64,000 bases of DNA from Paraburkholderia bannensis NBRC 103871 (GTDB taxonomy: Bacteria > Pseudomonadota > Gammaproteobacteria > Burkholderiales > Burkholderiaceae): assembly GCF_000685015.1 (NCBI RefSeq), contig NZ_BAYA01000026.1, positions 1 to 64,000 of the forward strand. Reading direction: 5' to 3'. This document shows, one piece after another, positions 53,586-62,269 of this stretch; position 1 is the stretch's first letter; each line of letters begins with the position of its first letter. The translations under genes were made by a program, and so were the position numbers. The notes below the pieces were generated by a model. That model was not told the origin of the DNA. It did no database searches and saw nothing but the letters and a program-made list of their open reading frames with translations.

Positions 53586-53629
53586 GGCCTCATGGCGCAA
53601 TGCGCGTATTGCAACCTGCCGCGTGAGCC

Positions 53630-54580
53630 ATGGCCCAGAAGACGTCCGCGACCCCACTTTTCCGGCAGACCTCCGGTCAGGACAGCGATCCCGCCGCCTT
53701 CCACTCCGGTCCGAGCGCCGCTGTCTTCCCCACCCCGCCGCTGCCCCTCAAGGACACCGGCTCGTCCGACTCGCACGACGACGATCACCCCGCCCCGCAT
53801 CGCTACCGCACGATCTGGCTATCGGATATCCACCTCGGCACGAATGGCTGCCAGGCGAACTATCTGCTCGATTTCCTGCGCCACAACGAATCGGAATACC
53901 TGTACCTCGTCGGCGACATCATCGACGGCTGGCAGTTGCGCAAGGGCTGGTTCTGGCCGCAGGCGCACAACGACGTCGTGCAGAAGGTGCTGCGCAAGGC
54001 GCGCAAGGGCACCCAGGTGGTGTACATCCCCGGCAATCACGACGAAGGCGCGCGCCAGTTCTGCAACCTCGCCTTCGGCGACATTCACGTGCGCGAGGAA
54101 GCCTTCCACACGACGCTCGCAGGCAAGCGCCTGTGGGTCGTACATGGCGACCTGTTCGACGGCGTGATCCAGCATGCCAAGTGGCTCGCGTACCTGGGCG
54201 ACTCGGCGTACACGGTGATCCTCGTGCTCAACCGCTGGTTCAACCGCATTCGCGCGCGCATGGGCTTCCAGTACTGGTCGCTCTCGCAGTACCTCAAGCA
54301 CCAGGTCAAGAACGCGGTGAACTTCATCTCCTCGTTCGAGCGCGTGATGACCGACGAAGCGCGCCGCCGCGGCTGTGACGGCGTGGTCTGCGGCCACATC
54401 CACAAGGCCGAAATCCGCGAAATCGACGGCGTGCTTTATTGCAACGACGGCGACTGGGTCGAGAGCCTCTCGGCGCTGGTCGAGACCTTCGAAGGCGAGT
54501 TGCGCATCGTCTACTGGACGGTCATGAAGTCGCCGGAAGCCCAAAGCGCACCGCGCAAGGCGCGCGTGAGCGCCGCCTGA
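53630..54580 (+). CDS. Metallophosphoesterase, PlcP-like phospholipase C (LpxH-like family)
   Basis: A 316-residue calcineurin-fold phosphoesterase. After a disordered N-terminus (1-58) come the metal-binding motifs: D66-x-H68 (SDIHLG), D96 (GDIIDGW), GNHD (135-138), H172 (VVHGD) and H256-x-H258 (GHIH). Databases often call it UDP-2,3-diacylglucosamine diphosphatase, but the TNGCQANYLLDFL and HNDVVQKVLRKARKGT segments match PlcP, the phospholipase C of Sinorhizobium meliloti and marine bacteria. PlcP releases diacylglycerol from phospholipids under phosphate limitation. The following glycosyltransferase supports that reading. Two Pho-box-like sites precede it. No signal peptide: peripheral on the inner membrane. 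Confidence 0.8.
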   Translation: MAQKTSATPLFRQTSGQDSDPAAFHSGPSAAVFPTPPLPLKDTGSSDSHDDDHPAPHRYRTIWLSDIHLGTNGCQANYLLDFLRHNESEYLYLVGDIIDGWQLRKGWFWPQAHNDVVQKVLRKARKGTQVVYIPGNHDEGARQFCNLAFGDIHVREEAFHTTLAGKRLWVVHGDLFDGVIQHAKWLAYLGDSAYTVILVLNRWFNRIRARMGFQYWSLSQYLKHQVKNAVNFISSFERVMTDEARRRGCDGVVCGHIHKAEIREIDGVLYCNDGDWVESLSALVETFEGELRIVYWTVMKSPEAQSAPRKARVSAA

Positions 54581-54675
54581 TGCGCGCACCGCTTTGGCAC
54601 CGCGCTTTGGCACCGTTTTAATTCCACGCATTCGCTAACCCACTGCAACACCCGAACCCCGAGGGCCGACGACCG

Positions 54676-55707
54676 ATGAAAGTGATGATCGTGACCGATG
54701 CATGGGAGCCGCAGGTCAACGGCGTGGTACGCACCCTGAAGAACACGACGCGCGAGCTGATCGCGCTCGGCCATCAGGTCGATCTGCTCACGCCGCTCGA
54801 ATTCCGCACGATACCGTGCCCGACCTATCCCGAGATCAAGCTCTCGCTGTTCCCGAGGCGCCATCTGCGCGAGCGCATCGACGCCTTCGGCCCCGACGCG
54901 ATCCACGTCGCCACCGAAGGACCGCTCGGCCTCGCCGCGCGCCGCTACGCGATCGAACACGACCTGCCGTTCACGACCGCCTACCACACGCGCTTTCCCG
55001 AGTACGTGCAGGCGCGCTTCGGCATTCCGCTGTCGGCGACCTATCGCTTCCTGCGCTGGTTCCACAAGCCCTCGCTCGCGGTGATGGCGCCCACGCCGGT
55101 CGTGAAGACCGACCTCGAAAAATTCGGCTTCACCAACGTCGTGCTGTGGACGCGCGGCGTCGATCTCGAAATCTTCGAGCCGATGGAATCGAAGGTGCTC
55201 AACACGGCGCGCCCGATCTTCCTCTACGTGGGCCGCGTGGCCGTCGAAAAGAACGTCGAAGCGTTCCTCAAGCTCGACCTGCCGGGCTCGAAGTGGGTCT
55301 GCGGCGAAGGCCCGGCGCTCGCCGAGCTCAAGTCGCGCTATCCCCAGGCGAACTATCTGGGCGTGCTGAGCCAGCCCGAGCTGGCCAAGGTCTACGCCGC
55401 CGCCGACGTCTTCGTGTTCCCGAGCCGCACCGATACCTTCGGCCTCGTGCTGCTCGAAGCGCTGGCCTGCGGCACGCCGGTCGCCGCCTACCCGGTCACC
55501 GGCCCGATCGACGTGCTGGGCACGGGCGGCGCGGGCGCGATGAACGAAGACCTGCGCGAAGCCTGCCTCGAAGCGCTCAAGATCGAGCGCTCGACGGCGC
55601 GCGCCTGGGCCGAGCGCTTCTCGTGGCGCGCCGCATCCGAGCAGTTCGCCTCGCACCTCAAGCCGCGTTCGCGCGCATCGATGCAGGAAAGCAGCGCGGC
55701 GGCCTGA
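54676..55707 (+). CDS. GT4 family glycosyltransferase (Agt/SQD2-like, diacylglycerol acceptor likely)
   Basis: A 343-residue GT-B enzyme. The N-terminal acceptor domain starts MKVMIVTDAWEPQVNGVVRTL with the glycine-containing loop. The C-terminal donor domain has VGRVAVEKN (185-193) and the nucleotide-sugar motif SRTDTFGLVLLEAL with D253 and E261. It resembles SQD2 and Agt, glycosyltransferases that build glycolipids on diacylglycerol. It lies 95 bp after the PlcP-like gene, the plcP-agt order known from phosphate-starvation lipid remodelling in alphaproteobacteria. Donor sugar not predictable. Confidence 0.85.
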   Translation: MKVMIVTDAWEPQVNGVVRTLKNTTRELIALGHQVDLLTPLEFRTIPCPTYPEIKLSLFPRRHLRERIDAFGPDAIHVATEGPLGLAARRYAIEHDLPFTTAYHTRFPEYVQARFGIPLSATYRFLRWFHKPSLAVMAPTPVVKTDLEKFGFTNVVLWTRGVDLEIFEPMESKVLNTARPIFLYVGRVAVEKNVEAFLKLDLPGSKWVCGEGPALAELKSRYPQANYLGVLSQPELAKVYAAADVFVFPSRTDTFGLVLLEALACGTPVAAYPVTGPIDVLGTGGAGAMNEDLREACLEALKIERSTARAWAERFSWRAASEQFASHLKPRSRASMQESSAAA

Positions 55708-55761
55708 ACTCGCCCCCCGCTTCGCCCCCACCTCGTCCTGCTGACGGCCCGGAGTACGACG

Positions 55762-56571
55762 ATGAACCGGCCCTGCGCCCCCACCTCCCCGTCGCCCATC
55801 GACGGGATCGACGACGAACAGGACGTCCTGGCTGAAGCTGCCGCCCCCGCCCAACGGGGCGCGGCATGGTCAGACGTTTCCGGCGCAACCGGAAACCACG
55901 CGTGCGATACTGCGGCATCAACCCGCACCGTTATGGCCCCACGTCCTTCGTCACCATCGCACGCCTCTGCCGCGCCTCGCGATTCCGAGACGCCGCACGC
56001 CACCCAGCCGCCCACGCACGGCGGCCCCTCGCCCGTCCATGTGACGGGCGCCGCCAACGCGCCGCAGAACCTGCCCACGCCTCATGCGCACGCGCAGGCC
56101 GAGCCGCCCGAGCCGCCGCATCTGCATGAACCGCTCGGCCCCGACGATCCGCTCGCCCCGCTGCCGTTCAACCCGTACAAGGGCAACCGCGGCCTGATGC
56201 GCGCGTGGAAGGCGCTCCAGTACTCGATCAAGGGCTTTCGCACCGCGATCCGCGAAGAGAGCGCGTTCCGCCAGGAACTCACGCTCGCGGCCATCATGGT
56301 GCCGATCGGCCTGTTCATGCCCGTCGAGCCGGTCGAGCGCGTGCTGCTGCTCGGCTCGGTGATGCTGGTGCTGATCGTCGAGCTGCTCAACTCGAGTATC
56401 GAGAACGCCGTCGACCGCATCGGTCTTGAGCGCAACGAGTTGTCGGGCCGCGCCAAGGATCTGGGCAGCGCGGCCGTGACGGTCGCGCTCCTCGCCTGCG
56501 TGATGACCTGGGGCTTGATCCTCGTGCCGCGTTTCGGCCCGTCGCTGCTGCACTGGATCGGCGCACGCTAA
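55762..56571 (+). CDS. Diacylglycerol kinase with long N-terminal extension
   Basis: A 269-residue protein whose last 133 residues (137-269) are a DgkA-type kinase with three transmembrane helices. Catalytic-type residues are E207, E214 and D218 in VELLNSSIENAVDRI, with EESAFRQELTL before the first helix. It phosphorylates diacylglycerol to phosphatidic acid. Residues 1-136 are Pro/Ala/His-rich and disordered. The start at 55762 has GGAG 7 nt upstream; M58 (55933) is possible but has no ribosome site. It follows the glycosyltransferase by 54 bp and would compete for, or recycle, the same diacylglycerol. Confidence 0.87.
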   Translation: MNRPCAPTSPSPIDGIDDEQDVLAEAAAPAQRGAAWSDVSGATGNHACDTAASTRTVMAPRPSSPSHASAAPRDSETPHATQPPTHGGPSPVHVTGAANAPQNLPTPHAHAQAEPPEPPHLHEPLGPDDPLAPLPFNPYKGNRGLMRAWKALQYSIKGFRTAIREESAFRQELTLAAIMVPIGLFMPVEPVERVLLLGSVMLVLIVELLNSSIENAVDRIGLERNELSGRAKDLGSAAVTVALLACVMTWGLILVPRFGPSLLHWIGAR

Positions 56572-56685
56572 AGGCTGTCGCCGGCAGTCCAGCGTCAAAA
56601 CATTCCGCGCGCATGTGGCCGCCGCCACGTGCGCGCCGATTTTCTTCATTCCCCGTTGGCACGTTTCGCGCCCCTGGCGTCGGTT

Positions 56686-56691
56686 TATAAT
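56686..56691 (+). promoter_or_regulatory. Consensus -10 box upstream of the TetR-type regulator
   Basis: A perfect TATAAT 115 bp before the TetR start at 56807. The best -35 at 16-bp spacing is TTTCGC (56664-56669), a weak match, so an activator or other spacing may be involved. Confidence 0.4.
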
Positions 56692-56806
56692 CGAACGACA
56701 GTCTTAAAAAACGACCAACCGCGTCCGGGCACCCACGCAGCCGCCAATGAGCCATCTCAGGCAGCTGCGTTGTCCGCCCGACGCCGTACTTTCAGGGCCG
56801 GACGAC

Positions 56807-57541
56807 ATGGATGCCAAACCTCCCCGCCGCACACGCGAACGGATACTCGAACTGTCGTTGAAACTCTTCAACGAGATCGGCGAGCCTAACGTCACTACGA
56901 CGACCATCGCCGAGGAAATGGAGATCAGTCCAGGCAACCTGTACTACCACTTCCGCAACAAAGACGACATCATCAACAGCATCTTCAGCCAGTTCGAGCA
57001 GGAGATCGACAAGCGTCTGCGCTTCCCCGACGACCATCGCGCCACCATCGACGAGATGTGGGCGTATCTGCAGTACATGGTCGACTTCACGTGGCGTTAC
57101 CGCTTTCTCTATCGCGACCTGAACGACCTGCTCGCGCGCAACCGCACGCTGGAGATGCACTTCAAGCAGATCATCAGCCACAAGGTGGCGTTCGCGAAGC
57201 AGTTCTGCGAGCAGCTCGTGGAAGACGGCGAGATGGTGGCCACGCCCGCCGAAATCGCGGTGATCTCGACCAACATCGGCGTGATCGCGACGTACTGGCT
57301 CTCGTACCAGTTCGTGATGAACCCGCGCAAATACAACGATCAGGAAGCGATCCGCGTCGAGTTGCATCAGGTGAGCGTGCAGATCGTGTCGCTGATGGCG
57401 CCGTATCTGCGTGGCCGCGCGAAGCAGCTGTTCGACGATCTGGTGTCGGGCAAGCACCCGCAGCGCGAGTTCTACGACTATCTGCCGCCGCGCGACGGCG
57501 CGACGAAGGACGCAAAGGAAAGCAAGGAAGTGCGCGAATGA
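56807..57541 (+). CDS. TetR/AcrR family transcriptional regulator
   Basis: A 244-residue repressor-type regulator. The N-terminal TetR helix-turn-helix spans about 8-55 (TRERILELSLKLFNEIG, then TTTTIAEEMEISPGNLYYHFRNKDDI). A long all-helical ligand domain with aromatic residues (TWRYRFLYRDLNDLL) follows. The start at 56807 (MDAKPPRRTRERIL) is chosen by family resemblance over 56747. Its stop overlaps the ATG of the LOG gene. Ligand and targets unknown. Confidence 0.88.
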   Translation: MDAKPPRRTRERILELSLKLFNEIGEPNVTTTTIAEEMEISPGNLYYHFRNKDDIINSIFSQFEQEIDKRLRFPDDHRATIDEMWAYLQYMVDFTWRYRFLYRDLNDLLARNRTLEMHFKQIISHKVAFAKQFCEQLVEDGEMVATPAEIAVISTNIGVIATYWLSYQFVMNPRKYNDQEAIRVELHQVSVQIVSLMAPYLRGRAKQLFDDLVSGKHPQREFYDYLPPRDGATKDAKESKEVRE

Positions 57542-58122
57542 AAGCAGTCTGTGTCTATTGCGGCTCCTCGTTTGGAGCCAAGCCGGTCTACAACGAAGCC
57601 GCCCAGGCCTTTGGCCGCGCGCTCGTGCAAGCTAATCTGGGCCTCGTCTATGGCGGCGGCAAGGTCGGCCTGATGGGCGTGATCGCCGATACCGTGATGG
57701 CCGAAGGCGGCCGCGCAATCGGCGTGATTCCCGAGTTGCTGGTCGACAAGGAAGTGGGCCACAACGGCCTGACCGAGCTGCACGTCGTGCCCGACATGCA
57801 CCAGCGCAAGAAGATGATGGCCGATCTCTCGGATGGCTTCGTCGCGCTGCCGGGCGGCGCGGGCACGCTCGAAGAGCTGTTCGAGGTCTTTACGTGGGCG
57901 CAACTCGGCTATCACCACAAGCCGGTCGGCATCCTCAATATCGACGGCTTCTACGATCCGCTCGTGACGATGCTCGAACACACGGTCAGCGAAGGTTTCA
58001 TGCGCCAGACCTACCTCGATCTGCTGCAGATCGACAGCGATCCCGCCGCGCTGATCGGCAAGCTTCAGCACTACCACGCGCCCGCGCAGGACAAGTGGGC
58101 GCAACAGCGCAACAACGTTTGA
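57538..58122 (+). CDS. LOG family nucleoside 5'-monophosphate phosphoribohydrolase
   Basis: A 194-residue Rossmann-like enzyme of the LOG (Lonely Guy) family. The nucleotide site is YGGGKVGLMG (38-47) and the catalytic motif PGGAGTLEE (105-113) with R90 and E113. Such enzymes split cytokinin riboside monophosphates or AMP to free base and ribose 5-phosphate. In a non-phytopathogen it may act in purine salvage. Start ATG overlaps the TetR stop (ATGA), indicating coupled translation. Confidence 0.9.
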   Translation: MKAVCVYCGSSFGAKPVYNEAAQAFGRALVQANLGLVYGGGKVGLMGVIADTVMAEGGRAIGVIPELLVDKEVGHNGLTELHVVPDMHQRKKMMADLSDGFVALPGGAGTLEELFEVFTWAQLGYHHKPVGILNIDGFYDPLVTMLEHTVSEGFMRQTYLDLLQIDSDPAALIGKLQHYHAPAQDKWAQQRNNV

Positions 58123-58196
58123 CGCATCTGGCGCGTTCGGCGCGGCTAGTGCTGTCTGACGCGCGCTCCACGTTCAGCTTCGGAGGTCGATAAGCG

Positions 58197-58943
58197 ATGG
58201 GCAAGGTCGTCCTGATTACCGGCGCGAGCCGCGGCATCGGCCGCGCGTGCGCCCAGCTTCTCGGCGCGCGCGGCTGGACTGTGGGCGTCAACTATCTGCA
58301 CAACGCTCCCGCCGCCGAAGAAACCGCCGCCGAAGTCGGCCGCGCCGGCGGCCACGCGCGCGTGCTGCACGGCGACGTGGCGAACGAAGCCGATGTCGTC
58401 GCGATGTTCGATGCGCTCGAATCGGCTTATGGGCGCATCGACGCACTCGTGAACAACGCGGGCATTGTCGCGCCTGGCAGCCCGGTCGCCGATATGGATG
58501 CGGCGCGCCTCAAGCGCATGTTCGACGTGAACGTGTACGGCGCGTTCCTGTGTGCGCGCGAAGCGGCGCGTCGCATGTCGAAGGATCGCGGCGGCGACGG
58601 CGGCGCGATCGTCAACGTATCGTCGGCGGCGTCGCGGCTGGGCTCGCCCAATGAATACGTCGATTACGCCGCGTCGAAAGGCGCGATCGACACCATGACG
58701 ATCGGCCTCGCCAAGGAGCTTGGCCCGCAAGGCGTGCGCGTGAACGCCGTGCGGCCCGGCCTGATCGACACCGAAATCCACGCAAGCGGCGGGCGGCCCG
58801 AGCGCGCCGCCGTGCTGGGCGCGCAGACGCCGCTCGGCCGTCCGGGCAGCGCCGAAGAAGTCGCACAAACCATCGTGTGGCTGTTGAGCGATGCCGCGTC
58901 CTATGTGACGGGCGCGTTGCTCGACGTGAGCGGCGGACGCTGA
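58197..58943 (+). CDS. SDR family oxidoreductase (FabG-like)
   Basis: A 248-residue classical short-chain dehydrogenase. TGASRGIGR (8-16) binds the nucleotide, NNAG lies at 86-89, and the catalytic S143, Y157 and K161 are in place. The arginine pattern near the start suggests NADPH preference. It reduces or oxidises a 3-oxo or hydroxy group; substrate unknown. It lies 74 bp after the LOG gene with GGAGGT before the ATG, and is convergent with DUF924. Confidence 0.9.
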   Translation: MGKVVLITGASRGIGRACAQLLGARGWTVGVNYLHNAPAAEETAAEVGRAGGHARVLHGDVANEADVVAMFDALESAYGRIDALVNNAGIVAPGSPVADMDAARLKRMFDVNVYGAFLCAREAARRMSKDRGGDGGAIVNVSSAASRLGSPNEYVDYAASKGAIDTMTIGLAKELGPQGVRVNAVRPGLIDTEIHASGGRPERAAVLGAQTPLGRPGSAEEVAQTIVWLLSDAASYVTGALLDVSGGR

Positions 58944-58971
58944 AGCTGGAAACTTGTGCTGCAATCTCGGG

Positions 58972-59571
58972 CTAGAAGCGCGAGCCGCGCTGGAGCAGGA
59001 AAGCTGCTTCGGCTTCGCTGCTCGCGCGGCCTAGCGGCGCGTTGCGATGCGGGAAACGGCCGAAGCGCTCAATGACCTCGGCGTGCCGCACCGCGTAATC
59101 GTAGTAGCCCTGCGCCTGCGAGTCGTTCTTCGCAAGCTCCCCGAATAGCCGCAGCGACTCGCGCTGCGCTTCCGCCGATTCCGCATGCTCGAACGGCAGA
59201 TAAGCGAACGCGCGATGCTCCGTCGTGGGCAGGCGCAGATCGTCGCCGTTCGCCACCATCGCACGGGCAATGGCGAGCGCCTTATCGTCGGCGGCGAACG
59301 CGCGCGGCGTGTCGCGATGGCAGTTGCGCGAAAACTGGTCGAGCACGATCACGAGCGCCAGCGCGCCTTCGGGCGACGCGCACCACACGTCGAGTTCGCC
59401 AGCGCAAGCCGCGTCGAGCAACGCACCAAAGCGCTCGCGCAATGACGCGTCGAAGGTCGCGCTCTTCTTGAACCACATCTTCTGCGCCCGCCCAAATTGC
59501 GCCGATTCAGGCGCGCCGAACCAGAAGTCGAGCACCTCGCGGGCGCGCGGATCGAGCGCGTCCGCGCTCAC
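58972..59571 (-). CDS. DUF924 family protein
   Basis: A 199-residue soluble alpha-helical protein with the DUF924 hallmarks: REVLDFWFGAPE at the start, then MWFKKSATFD, IVLDQFSRNCHRDTPRAFAAD and LPFEHAES. The fold is TPR-like; function unknown. The reading frame extends upstream through the AlaX gene, but the family N-terminus indicates a GTG start at 59571, with GGAG 8 nt upstream. That GTG overlaps the AlaX stop as GTGA. Confidence 0.85.
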   Translation of the reverse strand: MSADALDPRAREVLDFWFGAPESAQFGRAQKMWFKKSATFDASLRERFGALLDAACAGELDVWCASPEGALALVIVLDQFSRNCHRDTPRAFAADDKALAIARAMVANGDDLRLPTTEHRAFAYLPFEHAESAEAQRESLRLFGELAKNDSQAQGYYDYAVRHAEVIERFGRFPHRNAPLGRASSEAEAAFLLQRGSRF

Positions 59572-60308
59572 GCCACCAGCTCCAGCACGAGCCGGCGCGT
59601 GCGTGCGCTTTTCTTTTCCAGCTTCGCCACGCGCAGCACGCCAATCTCGCGCGTGTTCTGCACGTGCGTGCCGCCGCACGGCTGAAGATCGACGCCATCG
59701 ATGCGCAGCAAGCGCACGCGACCGAGGCCCATCGGCGGCTTCACGCTCATCGTGCGCACGAGCTCGGGGCGCCGCGCCATGTCTTCGTCGGTGATCCATT
59801 CGGTTGCGACCGCGTGCTCACCCGCAACCAGTTCGGCGAGTCGCGCCTCGACGTGCTCGCGCTCGATCGGCTCGACGGTCGCGAAGTCAAGGCGCGCATA
59901 GTCCGCCGTGATGCTGCAACCGTCCACCGCATAAGGCAGCACCGCGCACATCAGATGGCTGGCCGTATGCAGCCGCATATGCCGATGGCGGCGCGTCCAG
60001 TCGATTTCGGCGCGCACGCGCTCGCCCGCCGCCAGACGTGCGAGCAACGCCTCCTGGCCGGGTGCGGGAAGATGCAGCGCGTCGTCGGGCGTCGCGCCTT
60101 CGAATTTCGCCTTGCGGGTGTCGGCGATCTGGATGCGTGTGCCGTCCGCCAGCACCAGCGCGCCGGTGTCGCCCGCCTGGCCGCCGCCCAGCGGATAGAA
60201 CACGGTCTGATCGAGTTGCACGCCCTCTTCGCTCACGGCGAGCACGGTGGCGTCGCAATGCGTCAGATAGGCGTCTTCGCGAAATAGCGCGCGAGTGGCG
60301 TTGGGCAT
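59568..60308 (-). CDS. Alanyl-tRNA editing protein AlaX-L type
   Basis: A 246-residue free-standing homologue of the editing domain of alanyl-tRNA synthetase, which hydrolyses Ser-tRNA(Ala) or Gly-tRNA(Ala). Zinc ligands are H114 and H118 (HTASH) and C211 and H215 (CGGTH). The N-terminal beta-barrel with FYPLGGGQAGDTG is present. The start at 60308 (MPNATRALF) is behind a strong AAGGAG. Coupled to DUF924 downstream. Confidence 0.9.
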   Translation of the reverse strand: MPNATRALFREDAYLTHCDATVLAVSEEGVQLDQTVFYPLGGGQAGDTGALVLADGTRIQIADTRKAKFEGATPDDALHLPAPGQEALLARLAAGERVRAEIDWTRRHRHMRLHTASHLMCAVLPYAVDGCSITADYARLDFATVEPIEREHVEARLAELVAGEHAVATEWITDEDMARRPELVRTMSVKPPMGLGRVRLLRIDGVDLQPCGGTHVQNTREIGVLRVAKLEKKSARTRRLVLELVA

Positions 60309-60477
60309 GGGCTGTCTCCTTGTTGTGGGCCTTCGTCTTGAGGCACAAGGTTCCATTATCGCGATGTGAGCGCGCTCGCAAAATACAGCCCGAAGCGCCC
60401 GTGGCCGGACTGTACCGGTGCCTGCACCGGGCCAGTCGGCGGCGACGTTCGACGTTTCGGCGTCGCGACGACCGCGC

Positions 60478-60888
60478 TCAACCCGGACGGTTGCGCATCC
60501 AGTCGGCGGTTTCGAAGAACGAATGCAGCAGACGTTCGCGCAGTGGCTCAGCCAGGCCAATGTCCTGCATCGCCCACGCCATGCAGCGCAGCCACTGATC
60601 GCGCTCCGACGACGCAATCGCGAACGGCAGATGGCGCGCACGCAGACGCGGATGGCCGAAACGCGAAATGTAGTGATCCGGGCCGCCCATCCAGCCGCAC
60701 AGGAACCAGAAGGTCTTGTCGCGCGAACCGTCGAGCGATTGCGGATGGAGTGCGCGAATGCCCGCGAATTCGGGTTCGAGATCCATCAGGTCATAGAAAC
60801 GGTCGACGAGTTCGCGCAGGCGCGCCTCGCCGCCGACGAGTTCGAAGGCCGTGGGTTGCTGCGGCGCTTCGTCGGCTGGATCAGTCAT
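60478..60888 (-). CDS. Group II truncated haemoglobin (GlbO/trHbO type)
   Basis: A 136-residue 2-on-2 globin. The B10 tyrosine is Y32 (FYDLMD), the proximal histidine is H86 (RARHLPF) and the conserved G8 tryptophan is W99. PDHYISRFGHP precedes the proximal helix. Group II proteins bind O2 tightly and detoxify NO or peroxides. The start at 60888 (MTDPADEAPQQP) lacks a clear ribosome site; the upstream ATG at 60954 has none either and encodes an Arg-rich, unlikely extension. Confidence 0.9.
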   Translation of the reverse strand: MTDPADEAPQQPTAFELVGGEARLRELVDRFYDLMDLEPEFAGIRALHPQSLDGSRDKTFWFLCGWMGGPDHYISRFGHPRLRARHLPFAIASSERDQWLRCMAWAMQDIGLAEPLRERLLHSFFETADWMRNRPG

Positions 60889-61057
60889 ACAGGGGAATCG
60901 ATACGAAAAACGGGGGCGGCAACGCGCGTCGCGTCCTGCCGGGTTAGCTTCCATTTTCGCACGGCAGCGCAGGCGGCGCCCGCCCCACTCCGGACGCTGC
61001 GCTGCGTTGCTGCAAGAGATCGACCCAGATCTTTGCCGCCTCCGGCACGAACGGCAG

Positions 61058-62143
61058 CTAGAAGCGCTGTTGCAGCGCGAGCATCGTGCCGAACTGGTTC
61101 GCGCCGGTTATGACGGTTCCCCCCGACGCAACCGGAAACGCGGCCAGTTGCCCGTTGAACATATAGCCGACCGACAAATAGACTTTCGTGCGTATCGACA
61201 GGTGATAGTCCGCGCGCGCGACCAGCAGCGTGGCCGCGGCCTCACGTCGCTGCACGTAGCGGCTCACCTGCGTGTCGATTGTCAGCGCGGGCGTCGCGGA
61301 CCAGGCGCTTCCAACAAAAACGAGATCGGACTGAACGTGCGTCGCGGCCGCGGTGTTGCGCCTGACCCACCCCACACCGATCTTCGTGGGCCCGAATTGT
61401 GCATAGCTGCCGAGCAACATACGCGTGTCTACGTAAGCAGAACTCGTAAGGGGCGCACTCGCGCCAGGGCCACCGCGCATGACGTCATACGCCCCCGCTA
61501 CGCGGAATGATTCGGCGTCGTAGGCCAGCATCGCCGTGTATTGCCGGCATGCGATGAAGTCACCTGCCACTTCGCCGGGGCAATTCGTTGCCGACGGCCC
61601 ATCGGGGCCGGCTGCGTCGCGCCCAAAGCTATAGGTGGCGCCAACCGTGACGCCCTGAAACGTCCCCAGATAACCGATCGCGTTGTCGCTATGGGCATTC
61701 GGCAAATACGTGTCGAAGTTGCCCATCGAATGAATCGACGGACCGAGCACGTCCGCCTTGCCGAGCGCGAGCATCGTCATCGTCGCCTGACGACCCAGCG
61801 TCAGCGTTCCATAAGGGCCGACCACTCCGAGGTTCGCCAGGCGGCCGAACAGACGGCCCCCGTCGCTAAGGCTGCCGTCATTGGCCGCGAAACCGTTCTC
61901 CAGCACGAAAAAAGCCTTCAGGTCGCCGCCGAGTTCCTCGCTGCCCCGGAAACCGAATCGCGAGGGCATACCCGGCAGGGACGGCACGCCGAGGAAGGTA
62001 CCGCCAGCCGCCGTCGCACGGTCATAGTAGGAGACGCCGGTGTCGACAAGGCCATACATCGAGACGCTACCTTGACCATGAGTCGGGATGGCGATCAGCG
62101 CAATACCCGCCATCACCGCGCACTTCCTCATTACGCTACGCAT
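61058..62143 (-). CDS. Gram-negative porin (OmpC-like, Burkholderia type)
   Basis: A 361-residue outer-membrane trimeric porin. A signal peptide ends near residue 24 (HGQG), the mature barrel begins SVSMYGLVDTGVSYYD, and RFGFRGSEELGGDLKAFFVLENGF is the typical second hairpin. The chain ends with an aromatic residue (ALQQRF), the BAM recognition signal. It allows diffusion of small hydrophilic solutes. Downstream of, and on the same strand as, the molybdenum hydroxylase gene. Confidence 0.9.
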   Translation of the reverse strand: MRSVMRKCAVMAGIALIAIPTHGQGSVSMYGLVDTGVSYYDRATAAGGTFLGVPSLPGMPSRFGFRGSEELGGDLKAFFVLENGFAANDGSLSDGGRLFGRLANLGVVGPYGTLTLGRQATMTMLALGKADVLGPSIHSMGNFDTYLPNAHSDNAIGYLGTFQGVTVGATYSFGRDAAGPDGPSATNCPGEVAGDFIACRQYTAMLAYDAESFRVAGAYDVMRGGPGASAPLTSSAYVDTRMLLGSYAQFGPTKIGVGWVRRNTAAATHVQSDLVFVGSAWSATPALTIDTQVSRYVQRREAAATLLVARADYHLSIRTKVYLSVGYMFNGQLAAFPVASGGTVITGANQFGTMLALQQRF

Positions 62144-62269
62144 TCCTTATTTTTCGGGCTCGATTGGCGGTCGATTGTTGCTCGACGATCGCTACGATCG
62201 ATTGTCGATACAGCCTGGCGGTCGCACACGCGACTGCCGGCGTCCAGAACCGGCGCCGGGTACGCGCGC

